From: CAVVAE01 sp963746185 | Lineage (GTDB): Bacteria; Actinomycetota; Actinomycetes; Propionibacteriales; Nocardioidaceae | Length of the DNA stretch: 64,000 nucleotides | Reading direction: 5' to 3' | Assembly: GCA_963746185.1 (NCBI GenBank) | Contig: CAVVAE010000001.1 | Coordinates: 248,001-312,000, forward strand | Part shown: in pieces, positions 44,592 to 52,430 of the stretch | How the letters are laid out: each line of letters starts with the position of its first letter | Numbering within the stretch: the first letter of the stretch is position 1 | Position numbers and translations under genes: made by a program | The notes under the pieces: generated by a model | What the model was told of the DNA's origin: nothing | The model's input: the letters and a program-made list of their open reading frames with translations, nothing else | The model's database searches: none

Positions 44592-45388
44592 AGACCCTGG
44601 CACCTTCCGCCTCCGCTGAGGCGGAACCGCACCGTACCCCCGCCCTGGGCGGGTTTTCCTGGACCTTCGTCGGCCTGGAGATCCAGCGGATGCTTCGCAA
44701 CAGGCGCACGCTGATCTTCACGTTGATCATGCCGACCGTGTTCTTCCTGCTCTTCGGCACCGATTCCACCTACCGCAACGAGAGCGACGGTCGCGGCAAC
44801 GTCACGGCCTACATCCTGATCAGCATGGCGGTGTACGGCGCCATGCTCGCGACCACTAGCGGCGGTGCCTCCGTCTCCGTCGAGAGGGCCGAAGGCTGGA
44901 GCCGCCAGCTTCGCCTGACGCCGTTGCAACCGGTCGCCTACATCGCCGTCAAGGTCGTCGTCGCCATGTCGCTGGGCCTTGCCTCGGTGCTCGTCGTGTT
45001 TGCTGTCGGCTCGTTCTTCGGTCCGACGATGCCCGCCAGCGTCTGGATCGCCTCGGCCCTGTTGGCCTGGCTGTGCTCGATCGTGTTTGCTGCCTTCGGC
45101 CTGTTCATGGGCTACCTGCTGCCCAGTGAGAACGTCATGCAGCTCCTCGGACCTGTCCTGGCGCTGCTCTCCTTTGCCGGCGGCCTGTTCGTGCCGCTTG
45201 ACCAGATGAGCAGCACGTTCGCAGCGTTGGCCAAGTTCAGCCCGGTGTACGGCGTCGGAGTCATCGCCCGGTTCCCGCTCACCGAAGACGGCACGTTGTC
45301 GGTGGCAGCCCTCAACGTGGCGATCTGGACTCTCGTGTTCGTCCTGGGAGCCGCCTGGAGATTCCGCCGCGATACAGCCCGGGTGTGA
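44588..45388 (+). CDS. ABC-2 type transporter permease
   Basis: The 266-residue protein has an N-terminal cytoplasmic segment and then six hydrophobic helices. Recognisable stretches are FTLIMPTVFFLLFGT, SMAVYGAMLATTSGGASVSVERA, WSRQLRLTPLQPVAYIAVK, and LLSFAGGLFVPLDQMSSTFA. This matches DrrB/ABC-2 permeases that pair with DrrA-type ATPases. Cargo is unknown. The start overlaps the ATPase stop. Confidence 0.92.
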   Translation: MKTLAPSASAEAEPHRTPALGGFSWTFVGLEIQRMLRNRRTLIFTLIMPTVFFLLFGTDSTYRNESDGRGNVTAYILISMAVYGAMLATTSGGASVSVERAEGWSRQLRLTPLQPVAYIAVKVVVAMSLGLASVLVVFAVGSFFGPTMPASVWIASALLAWLCSIVFAAFGLFMGYLLPSENVMQLLGPVLALLSFAGGLFVPLDQMSSTFAALAKFSPVYGVGVIARFPLTEDGTLSVAALNVAIWTLVFVLGAAWRFRRDTARV

Positions 45389-45396
45389 GGCTGGGC

Positions 45397-45402
45397 TAGC
45401 GT
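45397..45402 (+). promoter_or_regulatory. -10 hexamer of the histidine kinase gene (leaderless)
   Basis: TAGCGT lies six bases before ATG 45409 in the 20-base gap after the ABC permease. The kinase-regulator pair may therefore be transcribed separately from the exporter. Confidence 0.5.
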
Positions 45403-45408
45403 CGCGTC

Positions 45409-46533
45409 ATGAGCACATCCGGTGTGGTCGAACACCAGCAGCAGCCACCCTTCTGGCGACATGGCTGGCTCTTCGCGGCGATCTGGCTCGTCTACTTGGT
45501 ACAACCCCTCAAGGTGATCCTTGATGAGGGTGCAGGCTGGCGGCAGGCCCTAGGTCTCACGTCGTTGCTCGCGTTCGTCGTGATCTTCATGGTGGGGATC
45601 GGGCAGGGTCGAGACGTCCGGCGCAGGTCCGACTCCGAGATCCCCCTGGTCCGCAGCTCGGCTGTCGTCCTCGCCTTGCTTGCGTGCGTGGCGGGGATGG
45701 TGCCCGCGGCAGGGGCCGCCGCACTGACCGGCGTGACGTTCGCCGCGGCGACCGCCGCCATCATCATGCCGCTCCGACTCGGGTTGGCGACGGCTGGCCT
45801 GCTCTTCGCCGCCACCGAGATCGTCGTACGACTGGTCCCGGGATGGGAGGACAAGGGCTACGGGCTGAGCGTGATCCTCGCCGGGATCGCGGCTGGTGCG
45901 TTCCGGCTGGCATTCGAACGCAACGCTGCTCTCCTTCGGGCCCAGCAAGAGCTCGCCGAGCTCGCTGTCGAGGAGGAGCGGTCGAGAATCGCCCGCGACC
46001 TGCACGACATCTTGGGTCACTCCCTCACGGTGATCGCCGTGAAGTCCGAGCTGGCGCAGCGGCTGCTCGACGTGGATGTCGAACGCACCAGGGCCGAGCT
46101 CGTCGACCTCGAGGAACTCTGTCGTGACGCACTGGCTGACGTTCGCGCTACGGCGCTCGGCGTCCGCGGCGTCTCACTAGCGGGAGAGATCGCCACGGCT
46201 CGCTCGGCACTGGAGTCCGCCGGGATCGAGGCCACCCTGCCGACTGCTGCTGACGGGGTGTCCAGCCGTTGGCGCGAGCTCTTCGCTTGGACGATTCGGG
46301 AAGGTGTGACGAACGTGATCCGACACAGCCAGGCTCATGAGTGTCGCGTCGAGATGTCCTCAGATCACGTGAGCATCATCGACGACGGCGTGGGCATGAG
46401 CAGTGAGCGGGTGGCCGCCGGACAGGGTCTTGCCGGACTACGCCAACGAGCCGAACTCGCCGGTGCGTCGATGTCGACCGGTCCCGCTCCCGACGGGCAT
46501 GGGTCTCGCGTCGTCGTCGAGGTGCCGTCGTGA
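45409..46533 (+). CDS. DesK/NarX-type sensor histidine kinase
   Basis: The 374-residue protein has about five or six N-terminal membrane helices. A dimerisation helix follows, with the phospho-acceptor His in ARDLHDILGHSLTVIAVK (HisKA_3 type). A short HATPase domain (IREGVTNVIRHSQAHECRV, then IIDDGVGM, then GLAGLRQRAELAGA) ends the protein. The lack of a large sensor domain suggests it senses the membrane state or the adjacent exporter. It overlaps its response regulator by four bases (GTGA). Confidence 0.93.
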   Translation: MSTSGVVEHQQQPPFWRHGWLFAAIWLVYLVQPLKVILDEGAGWRQALGLTSLLAFVVIFMVGIGQGRDVRRRSDSEIPLVRSSAVVLALLACVAGMVPAAGAAALTGVTFAAATAAIIMPLRLGLATAGLLFAATEIVVRLVPGWEDKGYGLSVILAGIAAGAFRLAFERNAALLRAQQELAELAVEEERSRIARDLHDILGHSLTVIAVKSELAQRLLDVDVERTRAELVDLEELCRDALADVRATALGVRGVSLAGEIATARSALESAGIEATLPTAADGVSSRWRELFAWTIREGVTNVIRHSQAHECRVEMSSDHVSIIDDGVGMSSERVAAGQGLAGLRQRAELAGASMSTGPAPDGHGSRVVVEVPS

Positions 46534-47150
46534 ACGCTGGCCCCATCCGGTTGCTGCTCGCCGACGACCAGAGCCTGGTGCGCGGCGCACTCGCAGCGCT
46601 CCTTGATCTCGAGCCAGATCTCGAGGTGGTCGCAGAGGTCGGCCATGGCGACCAGGTGGTCGACGCCGCCTCGCGACATCAGCCAGACGTCGCGCTGCTC
46701 GATGTGGAGATGCCAGGTTTGGACGGTGTCGCCGCTGCCCGTGAGCTGCATCGGGTGATGCCGGCCTGCAAGATCTTGATGGTCACGACGTTCGGGCGGC
46801 CCGGATACCTGCGGCAAGCGATGGCGGCTGGTGCCGCCGGGTTCGTCGTCAAGGACACGCCTGCGCGACAGCTCGCCGACGCGGTACGCCGGGTGCATGC
46901 CGGCTTGCGCGTGGTGGACCCAGGACTAGCCGCGGACTCGTTGACCCATGGCGAGTCGCCGCTCACGCAACGGGAGTCCGACGTGCTGCGCGTCGCCGCC
47001 GACGGAGGAACGGTCGCCGACATCGCTGGCGCGCTTCACTTGTCGGAGGGCACCGTGCGCAACCACCTGTCGAGCGCCATCGGCAAGACCGGAGCGCGTA
47101 CTCGCGCAGAGGCGGTCAAGCTGGCAGACGAGAACGGATGGCTGCTCTGA
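46530..47150 (+). CDS. NarL/LuxR-family response regulator
   Basis: The 206-residue protein has a receiver domain (acidic pair in LLLADDQSLVRG, phospho-acceptor Asp in VALLDVEMPGLDG, Thr in MVTTFGRPGY, Lys in FVVKDTPARQLADAV). A LuxR-type HTH follows (LTQRESDVLRVAADGGTVAD, then LHLSEGTVRNHLSSAIGKTG). It is the partner of the preceding kinase and probably controls the adjacent ABC exporter. It converges on the SIR2 gene with only 34 bases between. Confidence 0.94.
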   Translation: MNAGPIRLLLADDQSLVRGALAALLDLEPDLEVVAEVGHGDQVVDAASRHQPDVALLDVEMPGLDGVAAARELHRVMPACKILMVTTFGRPGYLRQAMAAGAAGFVVKDTPARQLADAVRRVHAGLRVVDPGLAADSLTHGESPLTQRESDVLRVAADGGTVADIAGALHLSEGTVRNHLSSAIGKTGARTRAEAVKLADENGWLL

Positions 47151-47184
47151 CCGGCCTGGCGTCACTGGAGTCCGATGCAGGTGG

Positions 47185-48084
47185 CTATTGAGCCTGTCCC
47201 TGCGACTCCGTCGCTAGAGACAGTCCATCAAGCGTCGCACCGACTGAGGCGCAGACCTTGAGGGTGAGCAGGTGGTCGGCCCGAGTCCGGCCGAGGTTGA
47301 CCGCCGCGATCGGGATCCCGCGCCGGCTGGCGGCCAGGGCGTAGCGATAACCCGAGTGCACCATCAGCGACGATCCGACGACGAGCATGGCATCAGAGGT
47401 GGCCAGCGCGGCTGTCGCCTGGGCGTGCCGCCAGGGTGGGACGTTCTCGCCGAAGAAGACCACGTCAGGCTTGACCACGCCACCACAGCGAGGACAGCCC
47501 GGAACCACGAAGGTCGAGAAGTCGAGGCCCTCGAGGTCAGCGTCTCCGTCAGGTGCGACCGGGGCATCGAGGCCGGCCCACGACGCGTTGAGCGTCTGGA
47601 GATGGTGCTGCCAGGCAGCGCGTGCCGAAGCGTGACGGCAGCCCATGCACGCGACGCGGTCGAGACGACCGTGCAGGTCGATCACCCTGCGGGAACCGGC
47701 GGCCTGATGCAGCCCGTCCACGTTCTGGGTGACGAGCAAGCCGACCGGGCCGGTGCGTTCGAGGCGGGCCAATGCATGGTGGGCCGCGTTCGGGGACGCC
47801 GAGCCGAAGCTGCGCCAGCCGATCAGGCTCCGCGCCCAGTAGCGCGACCGCATCAGTGGGTCGCGGACGAACGGCTGGAACTCGACCGGCCGCTGCCGCT
47901 TCCAGTCACCGTTGGTGTCGCGGTAGTCAGGGATCCCCGACTCGGTGCTGCAACCGGCACCCGTGAGAACGAACACGCGTCGGTGCCGAGACAGGAAGTC
48001 GCCCAGCGCGGCGGCGTCGCCCAGCGGTGGCTCCAGAGACGGAGCCATCAGCCGGCGCGAGGAGGGGTCCCGGACGAGGCTCAT
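47185..48084 (-). CDS. SIR2-family NAD-dependent protein deacylase
   Basis: The 299-residue sirtuin has the NAD-binding VFVLTGAGCSTESGIPDYRD, the TQNVDGLHQAAGS motif, catalytic His in VIDLHGRLDRVACMGC, and zinc cysteines in VACMGC and GCPRCGGVVKPDVVFFGE. It removes acyl groups from lysines, releasing nicotinamide. GIPDYRD and the ~300-residue length fit the class II (SIRT4-like) bacterial group. TAGCCT lies nine bases upstream of the ATG, suggesting a very short leader. Confidence 0.93.
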   Translation of the reverse strand: MSLVRDPSSRRLMAPSLEPPLGDAAALGDFLSRHRRVFVLTGAGCSTESGIPDYRDTNGDWKRQRPVEFQPFVRDPLMRSRYWARSLIGWRSFGSASPNAAHHALARLERTGPVGLLVTQNVDGLHQAAGSRRVIDLHGRLDRVACMGCRHASARAAWQHHLQTLNASWAGLDAPVAPDGDADLEGLDFSTFVVPGCPRCGGVVKPDVVFFGENVPPWRHAQATAALATSDAMLVVGSSLMVHSGYRYALAASRRGIPIAAVNLGRTRADHLLTLKVCASVGATLDGLSLATESQGQAQ

Positions 48085-48175
48085 GGCTCTTCGAGGCTAC
48101 CTGCCGCGAACGCTGGGGTCCGGTCCTGACAACGCCGCGTGCAGGCTCTCGGCCCCACGCGGCAGGATGGGGCGC

Positions 48176-49165
48176 ATGAGTGAGGCGAAGATCGGGTACG
48201 CCGCAGCCCTCGAACAGTTCGCACCTGGCGAGATGATCGAGTTGTGTGAGACGGCCGAGCAGCACGGTTTCACCGGCACCATGGCGGCCGACCATTTCCA
48301 GCCGTGGATTCCTGAGCAGGGCCAGGCGTCGTACGTCTGGAACGTCCTCAGCGCCCTCGGCCAGCGCACCACTGGCGACCTCGGTCCGGGCGTGACGTGT
48401 CCGACGTTCCGCTACCACCCGGCCATCGTCGCGCAGGCTGCGGCCACCCTCGAGGCGATGTACGCCGGCCGGACGTGGTTAGGACTCGGGTCGGGTGAGG
48501 CGCTCAACGAACACGTGGTCGCCGGCTACTGGCCCGAAGCACCGCAGCGGATCGCGATGATGTTCGAGGCGATCGACGTGATCCAGAAGCTCTTCACCGG
48601 CAAGGACGTCAAGCACAAGGGTGAGTACTTCCAGCTGCACACGACGCGGCTCTGGACGATGCCCGCGACTCCGCCGCCCATCCTCGTCGCGACAGCGGGA
48701 CCCATCACCGCCAAGAAGACCGGAGCCCGGTGCGACGGCATCATCACGCCAGGCGCTACGACCGAGAAGGTAGCCGGAGTGCTCGCCAAGTTTGCCGAGG
48801 GCGCGGCCTCGGCGGGCAAGGACGCGGCCACCATGCCCAAGCTGTTGCAGCTGCACTTGTCGTGGGCACCCACCGATGAGCAAGCTCTCGAGAACGCGAT
48901 GACCCAGTGGCCCAACGGCGGCATGAAGTTCCCCAAGCAGGACATCCGATCGCCGTACGACTTCGCTCAGATGGCCGCCCTCGTACGTCCTGAGGACTTC
49001 GAGGGGAGGATGGTGATCGCGTCGGATCCCGACGTCCACCGAGCGGAGATCCAGCGGTTCCTCGACCTCGGCATCACTCAGATCTACCTGCACAACGTCG
49101 GCCGCAACCAGACCGAGTGGATGGAAGTCTTCGGCCGCGACGTGCTGCCGAAGCTCAACGCCTAA
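48176..49165 (+). CDS. F420-dependent LLM-class oxidoreductase (TIGR03557/FGD-like)
   Basis: The 329-residue barrel begins MSEAKIGYAAALEQFAPGEM. It has GFTGTMAADHFQPWIPEQGQ, LGPGVTCPTFRYHPAIVAQA, TWLGLGSGEALNEHV and PPILVATAGPITAKKTGARC, the pattern of F420-dependent glucose-6-phosphate dehydrogenase and the TIGR03557 group. The exact substrate is not determined. ATG 48176 is chosen, with GGGG upstream and a -10-like CAGGAT seven bases before; ATG 48167 would add three residues. It converges on the small-gene cluster at 49.2 kb. Confidence 0.9.
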   Translation: MSEAKIGYAAALEQFAPGEMIELCETAEQHGFTGTMAADHFQPWIPEQGQASYVWNVLSALGQRTTGDLGPGVTCPTFRYHPAIVAQAAATLEAMYAGRTWLGLGSGEALNEHVVAGYWPEAPQRIAMMFEAIDVIQKLFTGKDVKHKGEYFQLHTTRLWTMPATPPPILVATAGPITAKKTGARCDGIITPGATTEKVAGVLAKFAEGAASAGKDAATMPKLLQLHLSWAPTDEQALENAMTQWPNGGMKFPKQDIRSPYDFAQMAALVRPEDFEGRMVIASDPDVHRAEIQRFLDLGITQIYLHNVGRNQTEWMEVFGRDVLPKLNA

Positions 49166-49186
49166 CCCCAGAACGCGCCCCCATGC

Positions 49187-49546
49187 TCATGGGCGTCCGA
49201 GCCTTCGTAGCTCGGTGGAACACTCTGCGAGCAGCCTTGCGGCCGCCTCCAGCTGCTGGCCGGCGGGGCCATCCTCTCGAACATCCGAGGTAGCTTCAGA
49301 CAACTCGCGCGAGAGCGGCTTGTCGCCGCCATCACCGTTGACAGGCAAGGCCTCGGTTAAGGCCGGCGTGCTTGTCCGGCTCACCGCGTCTTGGATCTCC
49401 GCCGGTGAAACGAACACCACCCCTTCAAGCGTCAGCAGCCTGACGCCGAGCAGGCGGGCGAGGACCGACGCCTCTACAGCGAACCCACCCGACAGGTGGT
49501 CAGTCCGTGCGAGCCGGGCCCCGAGGGGACCCGGATGCTTGACCAC
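49187..49546 (-). CDS. Hypothetical protein, start uncertain
   Basis: The frame has good third-position GC from about 49560 to its stop. It contains GGFAVEASVLARLLGVRLL and VVFVSPAEIQDAV and then an acidic C-terminal half. No family is recognised. The start shown is a GTG inside the preceding gene's 3' end; ATG 49636 or 49627 would give a longer but less plausible N terminus (Arg/Lys-rich, poor codon use). The preceding 65-residue gene loses coding character at the same place. The two may be one gene broken by a frameshift near 49560-49575. Confidence 0.5.
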   Translation of the reverse strand: MVKHPGPLGARLARTDHLSGGFAVEASVLARLLGVRLLTLEGVVFVSPAEIQDAVSRTSTPALTEALPVNGDGGDKPLSRELSEATSDVREDGPAGQQLEAAARLLAECSTELRRLGRP

Positions 49547-49697
49547 GATCTGTCGATCGGAGGCCGCCGTTGCCGTACGCGTCCAACCCTTGGGACGCCT
49601 TCTGCGTCGCCGCCATAATTTGCTCATAGCGCTCACGTCCTGCCTTGGCTCCCAGCACGTATCCGGCTCCGAAGGCCGCGATGACTGCCAGCTTCAC
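49500..49697 (-). CDS. Small YtxH-like membrane protein
   Basis: The 65-residue product starts VKLAVIAAFGAGYVLGAKAG and continues RERYEQIMAATQKASQG. This is a Gly-rich helix followed by the RERYE(Q/E)I motif seen in many small actinobacterial inner-membrane proteins. GTG 49697 overlaps the stop of the upstream gene as GTGA, so the two are coupled. The last ~20 residues (Gly/Ser/Arg/Pro-rich) have poor codon use and may be out of frame; see the neighbouring entry. Function is unknown. Confidence 0.7.
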   Translation of the reverse strand: MKLAVIAAFGAGYVLGAKAGRERYEQIMAATQKASQGLDAYGNGGLRSTDRGQASGSPRGPARTD

Positions 49698-49858
49698 TCG
49701 CTGGCCTTACGCTGCCGAATCGCGGACACCGCAGCGCTTGCCAACGACAGCCCCACGAATGTGCCAACGGCGGTGAGTCCTGACTTGGCGACCGCCGTCG
49801 GCCGACCAGAACTCAATGGTTCCGTCAGCTTCTCCCACGTCGACTTCCTGCGAAACAT
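49694..49858 (-). CDS. Small hypothetical membrane-associated protein (54 aa)
   Basis: A 54-residue product begins MFRRKSTWEKLTEPLSSGR. A helix follows (AVAKSGLTAVGTFVGLSL, then ASAAVSAI), ending in a basic tail RQRKASE. One hydrophobic helix flanked by charge suggests a small membrane protein. It lies 17 bases after the coiled-coil gene and overlaps the next gene by GTGA, so it is part of a minus-strand operon. No family is recognised. Confidence 0.75.
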   Translation of the reverse strand: MFRRKSTWEKLTEPLSSGRPTAVAKSGLTAVGTFVGLSLASAAVSAIRQRKASE

Positions 49859-49875
49859 GCTCGTCACATCCTTTC

Positions 49876-50829
49876 TCAGCGTGTCTTCTGGAGGGCCTTG
49901 ACCAAGGCTGCCTTGGGCATCGAGGACCGGCCCTGGATGTCCTTGGCCTTGGCAAGCTGCAGGAGGTCCTGCCGGGTCATTGACCCGAGCGGCGGCCTCC
50001 CAGCTTTCTTGGACTTCTTGATGACGGCCCTCGCGGCCGTCGACGAGGTCGCCCGTACCGCCTTGGCCTTGTCCACCGCTGCGTCTGCGCCCACAGCATC
50101 GCGCCGGGCATGGGCCGCGACTCGCTGCGCTTGCTGGTGAGCCTCATCGGCTGTGGCTTGGGCAGCTGCGGTGGCTTCGTCCGCAAGCCTTCGTGCCTCG
50201 GCCAGCTGTGCGGTGGCGTCACTCAACAGCTCTTGTGCCTTCGCCTGTGAGTCCTCGGCATCGCTCCGAGCCTGCTGCGCCCGGGCTTCGGATTCCGCCT
50301 CCTCGCGAGCGATGATCGTGTCTGCTTCGGCCTGCGCGTCCTGCCGCGCTTCTTCGACTTGTGCGTCCGCAGCACGACGGGCCTCGGCGACCCGATCGTC
50401 GACGCGCTGCGCTTGCTCACGGCGCACCTCGCTCACGTGCGACTTGCTGTCCTTGGCGACCTGCTTGGCGCGAGCCACCTGTTCTTTCGCCTCGTCGGCG
50501 GCCTGGAATGCTCGGTTCTCCGCGTCATGCGCCCTTTCGCTGGCCGCGCGCGCACGCTGGAGCCGCAGCTCCACCGAGTCGCCTGACAGGGGCAACGCAT
50601 CTTTGAGCGAGGCTCCTGCGCTGCGCATGGTGTCGACGAAGCCGAGCCCGTTCGAGGGCGCGACCTTGCTTGAGCGCTTTGCGGCCTGTTCGCTCTTGCC
50701 ATTGGCTGACCTGTTGCCTCTGGTCGGGTGGAGCGCCTGAGCGAGCAGCCATGAGGTGTTGCGCGGCAGGTCTTTCACTCCCAGCGCCACCATCGATGTG
50801 ACATTGCGGTGCGATTGCTTGTTCGCCAT
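49876..50829 (-). CDS. Ala/Glu-rich coiled-coil protein with C-terminal SAP/Rho-N-like domain
   Basis: The 317-residue protein has an N-terminal region (MANKQSHRNVTSMVALGVKD), a very long Ala/Glu/Gln/Arg coiled coil (~85-265), a basic linker with Lys-rich KKSKKAGRPPLG, and a C-terminal helix-extended-helix (TRQDLLQLAKAKDIQGRSSM, then PKAALVKALQ). The last part resembles the Rho N-terminal/SAP-like module of actinobacterial 'plasmid stabilisation' and DNA-associated proteins. ATG 50829 follows GAGGGAGGGACC. It heads an operon of small membrane proteins. A nucleoid or envelope scaffold role is only a guess. Confidence 0.8.
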   Translation of the reverse strand: MANKQSHRNVTSMVALGVKDLPRNTSWLLAQALHPTRGNRSANGKSEQAAKRSSKVAPSNGLGFVDTMRSAGASLKDALPLSGDSVELRLQRARAASERAHDAENRAFQAADEAKEQVARAKQVAKDSKSHVSEVRREQAQRVDDRVAEARRAADAQVEEARQDAQAEADTIIAREEAESEARAQQARSDAEDSQAKAQELLSDATAQLAEARRLADEATAAAQATADEAHQQAQRVAAHARRDAVGADAAVDKAKAVRATSSTAARAVIKKSKKAGRPPLGSMTRQDLLQLAKAKDIQGRSSMPKAALVKALQKTR

Positions 50830-50930
50830 GGTCCCTCCCTCAAGTCCAGCCAGCGAACTTATTGGTCCTGTTCGAGCCGACTGCGTACCCACACCGTGGT
50901 GGGACTAACGGAAGCGACAAAGGTGCGGCG

Positions 50931-52373
50931 TCAGTCCATGCTGGGGAAACCGATCCCGATCGTCGTCCCGGTCGGCACGAGCGTCCCGGGCGCGATGCTC
51001 TGATGAGTCACTGGCGGTTGACCGTAGCGTTGTGAGACGTAGGACGCCTGGGTGAGCTGTACGCGCAGTCCCGCGTCGTCCAGCCGCTCGGAGGCGTCGC
51101 CCAACAACAGCCGTTCGCATACCGGGACGACCGCATAGCCCTGCGGCACCTCGCGCAACGACGCGACGATGTTGTCGATCACCGACTCCTGGTCCGACCT
51201 CACGACCATCTGGAAGTCCGCCTCGGGCACGATCACCATTCGTTGCTTGACGCCATAGGGTTCGCGGAGGTCCACCTCGAATACCAGGTGACCCGCGATC
51301 TCGTCGACCTCGTGGGGGGCACGCCCAAGCGGAATCACGCTCGTCAAGGGGTCGCTGAACGAGACACTCGACGACTCTCCGCGAACCAGACAAGAGCTCA
51401 ACCGAGCCGCATCGGGGTAGAGGACGGTGTCGCCACCGCCCGTGCCGCATTCGGTGAGGTTATGACCCCATGCCGCAGGTACGGCGACCGCCAGCTGGCC
51501 GTACCCCACCAAACGCGTTCCAACGGGTGCCACGAGCGGTCGCGGAGCTTCCGCCGCGGGTTCGCGATCGGGGCTGTCGCCAGCGGCGAGATGTACGCCG
51601 GCGGTGACTACCGCGGTGACGAGGAGTGCAGCAGCGACGAGTGGGGCAGGGGAGTGGCGCGACTTCTGCGGCACACTCGTGAACCGCTCTCGCAGCGAGA
51701 GCACGACCTCTTGAGGGTCGACATCGGCGTCCGCGCGCTGGCGAAGGCACGCCCGGACGCGTCGCTCGAAGCTGGCGAGCGGGTTGGCCTCTTGGCGGTC
51801 GCCGGGCTGTTGTGGCGCGACGGTAAGCATCAGCTCTCGCAGCGCCTTGACCGCGGTGGCGGTGGGTCGCGGCGTGCGCCAGCGCAGGGCTCGGCCGATC
51901 TCCGGTCCGCTGAAACCGCCGAAGCAACGCAGCACGACGACCGCGCGTTGGCGGGGTGCAAGGTCCTCGATCGCTTCCCAGAGCGGGTCTTCGTCCGATC
52001 CGAAGCCGAGCACCGTGCCGAGACGCAGGTTGTGGTGTTCCTGCAGCTGGAGTCCGCCGCCACCAGCCGGCTTCGTGGCGCGTGCATGACGCAGGAACGT
52101 GTCGATCACGACGGCGGTGGCTGCTGCTCGCGGTTGGCGGCTGCGCTCGAGGCGCGGCCACGACCTGAAGATGGGCATCCACGCCTTGGCCGTGATGGCT
52201 CGGGACTTCTTGCGATCACCCGTCACGAGGTAGGCAAGATCAGCGAAGAAGCCAGCGTTCGCCACCACGAACGCCTCGAAGCTGTTCGCCACGCTCCCTG
52301 GTTGGTCGTTCACGACGAGCGCCACGCTCCACGCCGACCTTGGTGTCGCGGCGGCTGCCGTCGGCTGTTGCAT
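50931..52373 (-). CDS. Membrane-tethered ECF sigma-like protein with PASTA-like C terminus
   Basis: The 480-residue protein has a sigma-70 region 2-like part (residues ~31-97, degenerate) and a clear region 4 (LAPRQRAVVVLRCFGGFSGP, then EIGRAL; ~137-183). A cytoplasmic linker, one transmembrane helix (LVAAALLVTAVVTAGVHLAA, ~245-264) and an extracytoplasmic domain follow. The final ~60 residues (ASERLDDAGLRVQLTQASYV, then PGTLVPTGTTIGIGF) look like a PASTA domain. Release by proteolysis or signalling at the wall is possible. ATG 52373 is chosen, with GGGACGAG upstream; the longer opening crosses the divergent promoter. Confidence 0.82.
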   Translation of the reverse strand: MQQPTAAAATPRSAWSVALVVNDQPGSVANSFEAFVVANAGFFADLAYLVTGDRKKSRAITAKAWMPIFRSWPRLERSRQPRAAATAVVIDTFLRHARATKPAGGGGLQLQEHHNLRLGTVLGFGSDEDPLWEAIEDLAPRQRAVVVLRCFGGFSGPEIGRALRWRTPRPTATAVKALRELMLTVAPQQPGDRQEANPLASFERRVRACLRQRADADVDPQEVVLSLRERFTSVPQKSRHSPAPLVAAALLVTAVVTAGVHLAAGDSPDREPAAEAPRPLVAPVGTRLVGYGQLAVAVPAAWGHNLTECGTGGGDTVLYPDAARLSSCLVRGESSSVSFSDPLTSVIPLGRAPHEVDEIAGHLVFEVDLREPYGVKQRMVIVPEADFQMVVRSDQESVIDNIVASLREVPQGYAVVPVCERLLLGDASERLDDAGLRVQLTQASYVSQRYGQPPVTHQSIAPGTLVPTGTTIGIGFPSMD

Positions 52374-52418
52374 GCCGCACTCGTCCCAGCGTAAGCGAGA
52401 CTGCGTGTGCCCGTGACC

Positions 52419-52424
52419 TACGCT
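52419..52424 (+). promoter_or_regulatory. -10 hexamer of the flavin reductase gene (leaderless)
   Basis: TACGCT is followed by six bases and GTG 52431. A second TACGCT, on the minus strand at 52393-52388, lies 14 bases before the ATG of the divergent sigma-like gene, so two facing promoters occupy this 57-base gap. Confidence 0.55.
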
Positions 52425-52430
52425 GACACG

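Noticed and set aside
49215..49901. Plus-strand frame of 228 codons across the small-gene cluster
   Set aside because: The minus strand holds coupled small genes with GTGA overlap, a membrane helix and a known-type RERYEQI motif. The plus frame is Ser/Arg-rich with no features.
50153..50740. Plus-strand Ala/Ser/Cys-rich frame of 195 codons
   Set aside because: It is the complement of the GCN-rich codons of the Ala/Glu coiled-coil gene. The very high Ser/Cys content is an artefact.
51243..52394. Open frame of 383 codons antisense to the sigma-like membrane protein
   Set aside because: The opposite frame has domain structure, a membrane helix and a plausible start. This one is Arg/Glu/Gly-rich without features.
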